From NCBI GenBank assembly GCA_950097015.1, contig CATNEN010000024.1, positions 6,834,001 to 6,898,000 of the forward strand: a stretch of 64,000 bases of DNA, read 5' to 3'. The stretch is from Macrostomum hystrix (taxonomy: Eukaryota; Platyhelminthes; Macrostomidae). Position numbers and translations under genes: made by a program. The notes below the pieces were generated by a model. It was not told the origin of the DNA. It ran no database searches and saw nothing but the letters and a program-made list of their open reading frames with translations. Each line of letters starts with the position of its first letter. Position 1 is the stretch's first letter. Positions 1-8,164 of the stretch are shown here, piece by piece.

Positions 1-764
1 ATATCGACATAAATAAGACCCATATTTCTGTTGTCAAAGGCTCAGAAACTAAAAGCATAATTTTCACAGAAACATTACTGACATTTATGACTAAAAACCA
101 AGAGAAAATTTCGGACAAGCAACTAAAGAACTACAGAGATCTAGTAACTTTTGCTCTTGCTAGAGATATAGAAATACTAAAGGACCCACAAGTTCTGAAA
201 ATGATGCATGACAACGGTGTCATCCTGACTAGATTCAAAAAGTACAAGTATTTTATACAGTGGTTTGGTTTGCCAGATCAAGAAGCTGCAATAAAATATC
301 TAGAACAACAACCGCCCCAGCAGCAACCGCCCCAGCAGCAACCGCCACAGCAGCAACAAACATCTGAATCAACACCCGAAGACGTACTCAGTGCCCTTGA
401 AAATGCAGATCCGACTCAAGTAGCTAAATATAAAAATGATCACCCGGATGCCTGGCAACAACTAGAAAATTTCTCCCCAGCTCGAATGAATAAAATCAAG
501 GCAAGAGTGTTCACACCACAACAAAGACCAGTTGAGAGTTCACCCCAGTCCTCCACCGACCAGTCCTCCACTGACCAATCATTTCGAGGAAAAGGAATTT
601 CTGACATCTATAAGCGAGTGGCTGTTCTTCTTGGAGCTGCAAAGACTGGCATGAAAGACGAAAATAGAAAAGAATTTGTCAACATCCTGGACAAAATGAT
701 GGAAAAGAAGTATATCGACAAACGGGCAAGAGAGCTTCTGCTTTCACGTTTTAACAAAAAATAA
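1..764 (+). CDS. Polinton protein of unknown function, probably 5'-truncated by the window edge
   Basis: The first ATG is at 87 and gives 225 residues, but the same frame stays open upstream to position 3 without a stop. That ATG also lacks the oligo-A run that precedes most other genes of the element, so the real protein probably starts to the left of the window. Seen: a charged helical N-terminal part, a Pro/Gln stretch made by a 15-bp tandem repeat near 308-358 (PPQQQ units), a Ser/Thr/Gln linker, and a C-terminal helical module of about 55 residues beginning near GKGISDIY. The position, first in a plus-strand run ending before the packaging ATPase, is where virion genes often sit in Polintons. 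I do not recognise a family. It could be the C-terminal part of a structural protein; this is inference. Confidence 0.6.
   Translation, partial: IDINKTHISVVKGSETKSIIFTETLLTFMTKNQEKISDKQLKNYRDLVTFALARDIEILKDPQVLKMMHDNGVILTRFKKYKYFIQWFGLPDQEAAIKYLEQQPPQQQPPQQQPPQQQQTSESTPEDVLSALENADPTQVAKYKNDHPDAWQQLENFSPARMNKIKARVFTPQQRPVESSPQSSTDQSSTDQSFRGKGISDIYKRVAVLLGAAKTGMKDENRKEFVNILDKMMEKKYIDKRARELLLSRFNKK
308..358 (+). repeat. 15-bp coding minisatellite (PPQQQ)
   Basis: About three copies of a 15-bp unit (CCGCCCCAGCAGCAA and variants) lie inside the first gene and encode PPQQQ repeats. The unit length is a multiple of three, so the frame is kept. Confidence 0.85.
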
Positions 765-781
765 TTTCTTCCCTAATAAAA

Positions 782-1174
782 ATGCCGATTATTTTCGAAA
801 AAGACGTGGACAAGTACTATGACAAGGAGGAACTTAATCTAATTAAGCGTGGATCCGGACTTTTCCCGGCAGGCCACTATCCGAGGAAAGAACGCTCCGG
901 GAATGGTCTTGCTGATATAATTGCACAGGGTGCTCAGATCTTTAAAGTCATTAGTGAGAACAAAGATAATATTAAGAACGCGGCTGAATCAGTGGGAAGT
1001 GTTGTCACTGCGGCTAAAAAGATAAAGGATGCTGTAACACAAGATATTCAGCCCCCATTGGCTCCGCTGGCTCCGCTGGCTCCTCTGGCCCCAAACCCAG
1101 ACACTGTGGACCCTGCAATCTATGAGAAGATGAGAGCTAGCATTAAAAAAGGAAGTGGTTTCAAATTCGAATAG
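782..1174 (+). CDS. small Polinton virion-type protein (adenovirus pVI/pX-like candidate)
   Basis: A 130-residue protein whose ATG directly follows an oligo-A run (TAATAAAAATG), 17 bases after the stop of the previous gene. Seen: GSGLF near residue 24 and GSGF just before the C-terminus, a central amphipathic or hydrophobic helix region (about residues 50-87, rich in Ala, Val, Lys), then a Pro-Leu-Ala tandem stretch made by a 9-bp repeat at about 1059-1088. Small proteins with an amphipathic helix and Gly-rich protease-type sites are usual among Polinton and adenovirus minor virion proteins, and the element encodes an adenain-like protease that could process them. The assignment rests on general features, not on a firm motif. 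The end of this gene is duplicated just downstream. Confidence 0.55.
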   Translation: MPIIFEKDVDKYYDKEELNLIKRGSGLFPAGHYPRKERSGNGLADIIAQGAQIFKVISENKDNIKNAAESVGSVVTAAKKIKDAVTQDIQPPLAPLAPLAPLAPNPDTVDPAIYEKMRASIKKGSGFKFE

Positions 1175-1364
1175 GGTACTAGGGTACTTTCCGAGGGTAC
1201 AAGACATGTAAGGGTACAAGACTAGTCCCAAACCCAGACACTGTGGACCCTGCAATCTATGAGAAGATGAGAGCTAGCATTAAAAAAGGAAGTGGTTTCA
1301 AATTCGAATAGGGTACTAGGGTACTTTCCGAGGGTACAAGACATGTAAGGGTACAAGACTAGTC
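1091..1364 (+). repeat. 137-bp tandem duplication covering the 3' end of the upstream gene
   Basis: Positions 1091-1227 are repeated almost exactly at 1228-1364. The unit covers the last 27 codons plus stop of the small virion-type gene and its 3' flank (GGGTACTAGGGTAC and so on). The second copy is a non-coding echo after the stop. It ends where a shorter repeat with the same TCCCAAA start begins. Confidence 0.93.
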
Positions 1365-1510
1365 CCAAAAAGACACATCTAAGTCCCAAAAAGACACATC
1401 TAAGTCCTAGACACATCTAAGTCCCAAAAAGACACATCTAAGTCCTAGACACATCTAAGTCCCAAAAAGACACATCTAAGTCCTAGACACATCTAAGTCC
1501 TAGACACATC
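1365..1510 (+). repeat. short tandem repeat (ACACATCTAAGTCC-type, alternating 17 and 21 bp)
   Basis: An array of units built from GACACATCTAAGTCC with or without an inserted CAAAAAGA-type piece. It lies between the small virion-type gene and the ATPase gene. With the 137-bp duplication it fills the only long non-coding gap on the left side of the element. Confidence 0.9.
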
Positions 1511-1511
1511 T

Positions 1512-1518
1512 TATAAAT
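1512..1518 (+). promoter_or_regulatory. TATA-like box upstream of packaging ATPase
   Basis: TATAAAT lies 39 bases before the ATPase ATG, in an A/T-rich leader immediately after the short tandem repeat. The position fits a basal promoter; function is inferred. Confidence 0.45.
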
Positions 1519-1556
1519 GATTTACTCTTTTTTAATTTTTTTTTCATCATAGAAAA

Positions 1557-2357
1557 ATGGACTTTTCAAACGACTTCAATCCTCACTGGACACGTAATCA
1601 GATTAAGTTTTCTCATCATGAGTCAATCCCGGGTCACTTCAGGTGCATTGTTGTTGGTTCATCAGGTTCAGGCAAAACATTCAGAGTCTTTAACATGCTT
1701 CTTAGACCTGGCTTTATCGACTATGACACTCTGCACATCTACTCTCCCACCCTGTATCAAGATGAGTATAAAATGTTGATCTCTGGACTGCAAAACAGAC
1801 TGCACAAAGAGCACATTATTCAATGTTTTAATAACCAAAAGAGCCTTCCCAGTAACCCAGAAATTGTAGCTGCCGAATATGCAAAGTACCTCAAAGACAA
1901 TGAAAAATGGCAGAACATTAAAGTGTTCACATACGGAGATCCGCAGGTTGATCCTAAGACCAAACTTCTACCCCAACCAGATGAGCTAGAAAAGGGGAGA
2001 AAACATTTGATTGTCTTTGATGATTGCATGACAGGCCCACAGAAGCAGATAGAAAACTATTTTACAAGAGGACGGCACAACAATTGTAACGTAATTTACA
2101 TTGCCCAGAATTGGTTCGAGCTCCCGAACAAAACAATTCGTGGGAACTGCAATCTGATCCTCCTGTTTCCAACAATTCCACAGGACAGGCTAAAAAGATT
2201 TTACAATGAGGTCATTGCGCCTGCCCATTTTGTAAATCCAACAAAAAACTCCAACAGAAAGATTTCACAGGAGGAATTCGTTAATCTTTGCTATGAAAAG
2301 TGGAATCAACCTTACCAGTTTGTGATGATCAACAAAGAAAAAAGAACTGTAATTTAA
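1557..2357 (+). CDS. Polinton A32/FtsK-HerA-type genome-packaging ATPase
   Basis: A 266-residue P-loop ATPase. Walker A is GSSGSGKT at residues 34-41 and Walker B is LIVFDD at 151-156. A polar strand with Gln184 (YIAQN) follows at the sensor position, and RGRHNN near 171-176 may supply an arginine finger. These are the marks of the A32-like packaging ATPases that pump DNA into capsids in Polintons and large DNA viruses. Its presence, with the protease and polymerase, argues that the element is or was able to form virions. The ATG follows GAAAA and a TATA-like box. The frame is intact from start to stop, with normal length for the family. Confidence 0.95.
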   Translation: MDFSNDFNPHWTRNQIKFSHHESIPGHFRCIVVGSSGSGKTFRVFNMLLRPGFIDYDTLHIYSPTLYQDEYKMLISGLQNRLHKEHIIQCFNNQKSLPSNPEIVAAEYAKYLKDNEKWQNIKVFTYGDPQVDPKTKLLPQPDELEKGRKHLIVFDDCMTGPQKQIENYFTRGRHNNCNVIYIAQNWFELPNKTIRGNCNLILLFPTIPQDRLKRFYNEVIAPAHFVNPTKNSNRKISQEEFVNLCYEKWNQPYQFVMINKEKRTVI

Positions 2358-2375
2358 ATTTTGTTATTAAAAAAA

Positions 2376-3104
2376 ATGTCTGTTAATTTTGCAGGTGAAT
2401 CGTTGGATCGCGGAAGCACACTCACTAGTGCTCAAGTTTCTTACCTTGACAGGCGTTATATAAATGTTGACGAAAAAATTCCAGAAATCAAACTCATTAA
2501 AGATCGCTTGAAAGCCCTAGAGCGGGCAACACACCAACAACAAATAAACATGGAAGACCTGCGGTTGAGCGTAGCAAAACGGAAGGAAGAGATTGACATA
2601 CTATATGTACAGTTTGTTCATGATCGGGATACTCTTGTTGCAGCGATACCCACTCTGAGATCAGACATCGCCACTCTAAGATCAGACATCGCCACTCTGA
2701 GAACTGCCGTTAATAATCGAGCAAACTTGGTGGAAGAAAGAGTAACAGAAAATTCAAATAAAGTTCGAAATTTAGAAGCCTTTATGCTAAGATCAAGCAC
2801 TGTGCATGATAGATTGAGTTCGCGACTCACAGCAGCAGAGTCAGATATAACAGCTCTTCAGAGACTAGCAAATGAAACAAAGGAAACACTAAGACCCATG
2901 GGGCTAAACGTAACAAGACACACTGAGTATTTGAATAGGATATACAACGACTGGGGGAAAACGAAAAGAAGACTCGGCCGACTAGAGAGACTGCACAATC
3001 TGCCGGACATTGACATTGAAGAAGCAAGAGTATCTGATGGACCATCAGAAGAGGTATCAAGGGAGGCGGCAAGGCGTGCAACAGATTTGCGAGAAAGGTC
3101 ATAA
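2376..3104 (+). CDS. Polinton coiled-coil protein, unknown function
   Basis: A 242-residue protein; the ATG at 2376 follows a run of A (TTAAAAAAAATG), and the in-frame TTG 15 bases earlier is not a likely start. Nearly the whole middle is predicted coiled coil by eye: heptad-spaced Leu/Ile with many Lys, Glu and Arg from about residue 30 to 215. A 21-bp tandem duplication at about 2654-2700 repeats one heptad (LRSDIAT twice). The C-terminus is acidic then Arg-rich. It lies 18 bases after the ATPase and 31 bases before the next gene, in the same direction. Long coiled-coil proteins in this position could be fibre or scaffold proteins; I see no conserved motif that decides. Confidence 0.7.
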   Translation: MSVNFAGESLDRGSTLTSAQVSYLDRRYINVDEKIPEIKLIKDRLKALERATHQQQINMEDLRLSVAKRKEEIDILYVQFVHDRDTLVAAIPTLRSDIATLRSDIATLRTAVNNRANLVEERVTENSNKVRNLEAFMLRSSTVHDRLSSRLTAAESDITALQRLANETKETLRPMGLNVTRHTEYLNRIYNDWGKTKRRLGRLERLHNLPDIDIEEARVSDGPSEEVSREAARRATDLRERS

Positions 3105-3135
3105 AAAATTTATATAATTTTTTTTCGTTCAATAA

Positions 3136-3759
3136 ATGTCTGAAAAAATTAACTCTCTATATGAACCTAGTGCGCCTCCAAACAACCCAAGCCCACAACA
3201 ACCCCTTTACCCAACTTTCACTTGTAACTCGCAGCAATTCAGATTGGTGGAGATTCAAAAGATGCGAGATGATATTAAACGGCAAATTGATCATAATACC
3301 AAGAAACTGAAGCGCTATAATAGACAGTGCAAGGTCTTCGATTACCTTAATATGCTTCTTGGATCTGTATCTGTTCTATCGGGATCAGCAGCTGCTGTTT
3401 CAACAATTCCAGTAATCACTGTGCCAATCGCCATTCCACTCGGAGCTGCTGGTGCCACATGTGGTCTGATTTCAGCAGTTACAGGAGCACTATCACGGAA
3501 CAGACGACAAAAGCTAAAGCATCTACATGCGAAGCAAACAAATGAGAAATCAGTACAGAACTCTATCATCGGGTACATCTCAAAGGCGATTGAAGACAAG
3601 TTCATTTCAGAGGATGAGTTTAAAAACATTCAAGACCTCTATGAGCAACGAGTTAGGCTTAATCTAAATACCATTGATGAAATGAGCCAGCTAAGAAATG
3701 ATCTGGAGAATGTGTTCAAACAGCATGTGGCGAAAGCAGCGAAAATGAACAAGACCTAA
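3136..3759 (+). CDS. Polinton membrane-associated protein with hydrophobic hairpin and PSAP motif
   Basis: A 207-residue protein. Residues 1-33 are Pro-rich and contain PSAPP (near 11-15) and PLYP. A basic helical stretch follows, then a long hydrophobic Gly/Ala/Val/Ile segment at about residues 72-117 that could form a membrane hairpin, then a basic patch (NRRQKLKHLH) and a C-terminal amphipathic region ending near the stop. From memory, proteins with this layout (short linker, 45-residue hydrophobic hairpin, helical tail with a DEFKNIQDLY-like stretch) occur repeatedly in cnidarian and molluscan Polintons; their function is not known. It ends 25 bases before the convergent protease gene, and short AGGACCTAAC repeats fill the gap. 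Confidence 0.72.
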   Translation: MSEKINSLYEPSAPPNNPSPQQPLYPTFTCNSQQFRLVEIQKMRDDIKRQIDHNTKKLKRYNRQCKVFDYLNMLLGSVSVLSGSAAAVSTIPVITVPIAIPLGAAGATCGLISAVTGALSRNRRQKLKHLHAKQTNEKSVQNSIIGYISKAIEDKFISEDEFKNIQDLYEQRVRLNLNTIDEMSQLRNDLENVFKQHVAKAAKMNKT

Positions 3760-3784
3760 CAGGACCTAACGGGACCTAAAAAAA

Positions 3785-4195
3785 TTATTTTTTCAGCCCT
3801 AAAATGATTTCTTTGTAACTCTTTCGGGTGTGGGTCATTGCATACAAAACGGTCATACATAGCTCGCCACAAACATCACTGTTAATACCCTGGAGTATAA
3901 AATCTGAGCGGTATATTTTATGTCTCATTTTATGTCTCATATGAGTCATATAATTTCTCAGCACTTCAGGCACGGCCGTACCATAGCTATCAAAGTAATA
4001 GTACTTGTGTTTACGGTTGGGATCAATTACCCAACAAACCCAATGAGAACCTGGCTTTTCTGCAGGGTCAAAGTTCATGATTCCACATTCTTTTTCTAGT
4101 GGGGTTTCTGGCAGTGTATCCTTCATAAAGACGCCTCTGAAGTTTGGGATTTTTAATTGCTGAGCTAGCTCTTCTAAATAAATATTGGTTGTCAT
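3785..4195 (-). CDS. Polinton adenain-like (Ulp1-type) cysteine protease
   Basis: A 136-residue protein starting at the ATG at 4195, just after an A/T run; a TTG five codons earlier is not a credible start. The catalytic set of the C5/C48 clan is visible in the expected order: His51 in GSHWVCW, Asp69 in YYFDSYG, Gln102 (ILQG) for the oxyanion hole and Cys109 in SDVCGE. In adenoviruses and Polintons this enzyme matures capsid and core proteins. The length is short, as usual for Polinton proteases. A small nine-base repeat near 3921-3940 gives the MRHKMRHK repeat. The reading frame is intact, so the enzyme may be active. Confidence 0.93.
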   Translation of the reverse strand: MTTNIYLEELAQQLKIPNFRGVFMKDTLPETPLEKECGIMNFDPAEKPGSHWVCWVIDPNRKHKYYYFDSYGTAVPEVLRNYMTHMRHKMRHKIYRSDFILQGINSDVCGELCMTVLYAMTHTRKSYKEIILGLKK

Positions 4196-4233
4196 TATTT
4201 TTTTTAACAATTTTTTTTGTTACAACTTTTTTG

Positions 4234-7200
4234 TTACAAATTATTTAATCTATAGTGTCCAAATGGTAGGCTGTTAATGTTGTCATCAAAGATATATCGC
4301 TTGTTATCGGCACCTGAGAGGCCTATCTTCTTCTGTTGAATTGTGTGAATGTTGTGGTTCTTAGACTGCAGTTTCATAAATTCATGGGTGGTGTTTTTAT
4401 TATTGATCAATGCGTCCTTGTATGAAGCTTCATGGAGATCGTTTTTAACAACATGTTTTGGGATTCCTTTTGATTTTTTAATGGTAGACTTACAACTTTT
4501 TACAAAATAGGACTTTGCCCTCAAACCGATAAACTCTGTAATGAGGGTGCCAGCCGTTTCATCCTTCATTTTTCCTACAACTTTTTGATTTCCAGTGTCG
4601 CGTACTTGATCGCCTTTCAAAGTCTTGAAGGACTCTGGATATTCGGATAGGTCATACAGATGTTTTTGATTCAACATGTCCTGATAGACATCCTCAGTCT
4701 GTATGTTTAGAATTAGGGAGTCTGTGTCAGTATATAGAAGTTTCACTTGTTCGCCGTATTGTCGCTTCATGTCATAGAAGAATTTATACATCAGACGCTT
4801 CGACTCATCGAGTACAGTCACACCTGTGAATATCGGCTTGCATAGGGTAACTTTAGTCTTATAGAACAGTATGGCACCCAAGTAATCATTAAAGATATGA
4901 AGCTCTTTGAAAGTGGGCTTTGATAAACTTGTCTGAATAGTACCAGGCTCATAACAGGTAACGAGCTTCAGGTTCGTGCGGTTGCGTTCGTTTTCTAGGG
5001 TCTTGCCATAGACAGAGTTGTTTGCAAGCTTGAACAGGTCCTTGTCAAAGCTGTTTGTTGCTTTAGTTCTAAACTGGGTGTTTTTTTCTATGTATGGCTT
5101 CATCCACGCTTCTTCTGTGAATGCGAGAGCCCTGTGAACATTCGTGACCCTACAGCCTAGGGAGATAAAATACTGCAACAGTTTGTAGTGGATTTTATAG
5201 CGTGTCTTGTTCATGAGATTTTGTGTTAACTTTTTCACACGCTCTTTTTCTTTTTCAGATAGCTGCCAGCTTCCATCATTGTACTGGATTATCTTTGGAC
5301 AGTTAATGTTCTCAGGGAAGGGGGCAAAGTCAGAGAAATAGTCGTGAAATCCCTTGGGAACTTCAACATCAACTTCATAGATCGCAGGTATTGAAAAGTC
5401 TGTGTTGCATTCTGTTAGCCACCTAAAATCTCTAACAGGTAAATCTTGGCTCATAGCCCAACCATAGAGGTTGTTGGCATCCAGATAAATGATGTAGTTT
5501 GAAGGCTTTTCTTTATCATAGTCTTCTAGATACGGATTGTTCGCCTTTGCATACCTATGGACACAAATAGAGATGCCACCTCTCTTAGATGAATCTATAA
5601 AGTTGTACATGTCTATGTCTGTAAGCAGCTCGATGTACCAGTTGGGATTTTGATCCCATTTCATTTTAAGCAATGATTCCCAACTGGTAGCAGGCAAAGA
5701 CACATAATGAGCAGGGTCAAGACCATAAGCAGAGTACCAGGTCTTTCTAAAGGTTTCAAATACATCAGCTAGAAGAAAGACATCAGTCCAAAGGTAAAGC
5801 ATGTGATAATCAAGAAAGTTTCGACAGTTAAAATGTTTGTAAACAGTCTGAGCATGCTCATAATCTTCATCAGAAATCCCAGAGTTTGTTAGCTTTGAAA
5901 AGAACTTGTCCTTGGGTGGTAGTGGTTCTGCAAAGACGTGATTACATTCATAAGGGTAGACACCTTTCTTTCTAAGAAGCTTAAATGAATCTGGGGTTCT
6001 GGGGTTGAGGGAATCTGCCAGCATCTTGGTATAAGTACATTGGTCATCGGTGAGATTTTTACTCAAAGCATCGAGACTTGCGGCCAGAAACTGGAATGAA
6101 TCTTTGATCTTAATCTTGCCTGAATCTCGCTTAATATCAATGCACTTGAACTTTTCTTTGTTCTCTGCGATGCAATCTAGTTTAATGCCTGGTATCATAC
6201 CCAGCTTCTCAACCAATAAGTGATAATCATATCCCCTTCCGTTATGGAAGAAAACGGTAAGGTCGCGGATGTTTTTCTGAAGTTTCAGATTGCAAGTGTT
6301 ATGAGCTGCCCCTCTAAATTTTCCTGTGAAGTGATCGTGATCTCTGACTGTGTGGTTTTTGACGTCGCAGGGTGTTAATAGCTTTCGGCAAATGTGACAA
6401 TGAGTTGCAGATCCGAAGTCGATTTCATCTTGATCGGACATAATTATTGGAACAGGCTGAATGGCAGCAACATTTTTCTGTAATTCCATCATCGAGTAAA
6501 TGAATTGTTCAACACACTGGTCACCTAAGAAATATTTTGAGCAAATAAAAGAGTCTCTTCCAATAAAGAGATACGCAACAGAATTTGGGACATGCTTATT
6601 GGTTTCAGGGTTTATAGCGCATTCGAAGTCGGCATACACTATAAACGGGAGCTTCTCCATCTTGTGATAACTCTTAAATCTGAGATGCTTATCCGTTGGA
6701 AGTGTGCAGTTGGTTGGATGATCTTCACAGGTCAGTTCATGCTCTTTAAGTTTTTCATCACGATCGGGTCCACTATAATGCTTCAGACAAAGACGGCAGA
6801 TTGCTACCGATTCATGATGATTGTTCATTTGCTTGTGGAGGAGCCTGGAAAGATCTTTAATCCAAACGTAGTGGGCATTTTCTCGCAAATCACCTATGAT
6901 TAGAAGATCGACATCTATGCGACGCCTGCCTTCAGGATCTAGCGTGTTTTTACTGGCTCTGACTAATTGTACTTTTTCGCTCTTCTCATTCCATTCAAAG
7001 ACTGTGATTCTGATTTTATTGTTAAATACTTCCTCTAGCTTTGGGATTTGATCGATTGCCAAGCCACCTCTATTGAAGGAAATTCCTTTAGCATGGCATT
7101 CTAAAAGTTTTGCGTCAAAATACATTTTATAATGAGAAGTTCTCTCTGGGTGGGCTCGATCTTTCTCATACAATATTGCAGACAGAACGGCCCATAGTGC

Positions 7201-8040
7201 GCAGCATTGGTCATCATTTTGCACATTGATGCAAGCCTTTTTACTCGCTAGCTTTTTCGGGAGCTCAATATATGATGAAGCTTTGAGAGGGTCATATTTC
7301 ATGATCATTACTGTAGCTTTTTGAATACCATTGACAACCCAACCCGATCCTCTGGAAGTAAAGGCGTCAATCTTTTTACTGATCTCTTGAAGAAAAGGAT
7401 CCTGTGTGTCAGTGGGAGTAAAGGGTAGAGCTTTAGTAGTCATGTAGTATTCAAGACGCTCAGTGGGTTTTGCAGGCATGTAAAATTCAATCTTGAATGA
7501 TAACTGAAGCTTGAAGGTCTTACGTGACTTCAGTGTGTGATCAATTACTGATTGAATTCTGTCTTTGAAGTCGTAAATGTCGGATTGGGAATTTGTGGTG
7601 TCTTCCTGGATTGTGTACTCAATATAATACTCTGTGAATTTTCTCTGTGCAAATTTAAGGTCTTCAGTTTGTAGCTCTACTTGTAGCTCTGCTTCAACCT
7701 GGTGGATTGTACGTTCTAGATCTTCTTGCTCTTGCTTATTCTGTGGGTATTTCAACACATTTTGACCTGTGAGTGTCTCATACTTATTGACTAAGCTGCG
7801 GCTCTTTTGTTGATGCTCAGCTGCAGGGTTCATCACGGGTGTGTACTGCTCTGAATGCAGAAGCTGATTGATAATTTCTTGCTGCTTTGCATAGCTCCCG
7901 AGGTGGCCTGGATCTTGATTGAATTTCTGCCTGCAAAGCTCTTGCAAAACTTTACTTTTCTGCTGAAAAGAAGAGGCTTGAGGACAATAATTTTGAAAGA
8001 AAGATTCGACAAATTTTTTTTCTGGAATTGCTTTAGGCAT
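4234..8040 (-). CDS. Polinton protein-primed family B DNA polymerase
   Basis: A 1268-residue intact protein; the ATG follows CATTAAAA. The 3'-5' exonuclease motifs are Asp471-Phe-Glu473 (YADFE), Asn600 with Asp605 (FHNGRGYD) and Tyr749-x3-Asp753 (YLWTD). Polymerase motif A is Asp854 in YLDANNLYG, motif B is Lys1004-x3-Asn-Ser-x-Tyr1011-Gly, and motif C is YTDTDS with Asp1105 and Asp1107. A zinc or endonuclease-VII-like insert with Cys548, Cys551, RDHDHFTG and Cys583 sits between Exo I and Exo II. The N-terminal 450 residues carry a Gln-rich coiled stretch and the INVQNDDQCCALWAVLSA block typical of Polinton polymerases, followed by a Cys/His cluster near 415-445. This enzyme replicates the element from a terminal protein. 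No stop or frameshift is present. Confidence 0.97.
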   Translation of the reverse strand: MPKAIPEKKFVESFFQNYCPQASSFQQKSKVLQELCRQKFNQDPGHLGSYAKQQEIINQLLHSEQYTPVMNPAAEHQQKSRSLVNKYETLTGQNVLKYPQNKQEQEDLERTIHQVEAELQVELQTEDLKFAQRKFTEYYIEYTIQEDTTNSQSDIYDFKDRIQSVIDHTLKSRKTFKLQLSFKIEFYMPAKPTERLEYYMTTKALPFTPTDTQDPFLQEISKKIDAFTSRGSGWVVNGIQKATVMIMKYDPLKASSYIELPKKLASKKACINVQNDDQCCALWAVLSAILYEKDRAHPERTSHYKMYFDAKLLECHAKGISFNRGGLAIDQIPKLEEVFNNKIRITVFEWNEKSEKVQLVRASKNTLDPEGRRRIDVDLLIIGDLRENAHYVWIKDLSRLLHKQMNNHHESVAICRLCLKHYSGPDRDEKLKEHELTCEDHPTNCTLPTDKHLRFKSYHKMEKLPFIVYADFECAINPETNKHVPNSVAYLFIGRDSFICSKYFLGDQCVEQFIYSMMELQKNVAAIQPVPIIMSDQDEIDFGSATHCHICRKLLTPCDVKNHTVRDHDHFTGKFRGAAHNTCNLKLQKNIRDLTVFFHNGRGYDYHLLVEKLGMIPGIKLDCIAENKEKFKCIDIKRDSGKIKIKDSFQFLAASLDALSKNLTDDQCTYTKMLADSLNPRTPDSFKLLRKKGVYPYECNHVFAEPLPPKDKFFSKLTNSGISDEDYEHAQTVYKHFNCRNFLDYHMLYLWTDVFLLADVFETFRKTWYSAYGLDPAHYVSLPATSWESLLKMKWDQNPNWYIELLTDIDMYNFIDSSKRGGISICVHRYAKANNPYLEDYDKEKPSNYIIYLDANNLYGWAMSQDLPVRDFRWLTECNTDFSIPAIYEVDVEVPKGFHDYFSDFAPFPENINCPKIIQYNDGSWQLSEKEKERVKKLTQNLMNKTRYKIHYKLLQYFISLGCRVTNVHRALAFTEEAWMKPYIEKNTQFRTKATNSFDKDLFKLANNSVYGKTLENERNRTNLKLVTCYEPGTIQTSLSKPTFKELHIFNDYLGAILFYKTKVTLCKPIFTGVTVLDESKRLMYKFFYDMKRQYGEQVKLLYTDTDSLILNIQTEDVYQDMLNQKHLYDLSEYPESFKTLKGDQVRDTGNQKVVGKMKDETAGTLITEFIGLRAKSYFVKSCKSTIKKSKGIPKHVVKNDLHEASYKDALINNKNTTHEFMKLQSKNHNIHTIQQKKIGLSGADNKRYIFDDNINSLPFGHYRLNNL

Positions 8041-8164
8041 TTTTAATGAAAATTTTATAAAAAAAATTTAGGGTGGTCACCCTCAAGTGAAGTGTAAAGT
8101 ATGGCATACTACTACCAACAGTGCTAAATATGGTTATGAGAGCAGATTCTGTTCTGTTCTGTTT
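8041..8164. promoter_or_regulatory. intergenic leader upstream of polymerase gene
   Basis: 124 bases between two minus-strand genes. On the minus strand there is a TATAAAA-like stretch close to the polymerase ATG, and an interrupted inverted repeat GGGTG/CACCC at 8071-8082. The A/T-rich part next to the ATG is like the leaders of the other genes in the element. A promoter role is inferred. Confidence 0.35.

Noticed and set aside
1222-1416. 64-residue minus-strand frame, with a similar one at 989-1255
   Set aside because: Antisense of the duplicated gene tail; the two resemble each other only because of the 137-bp duplication.
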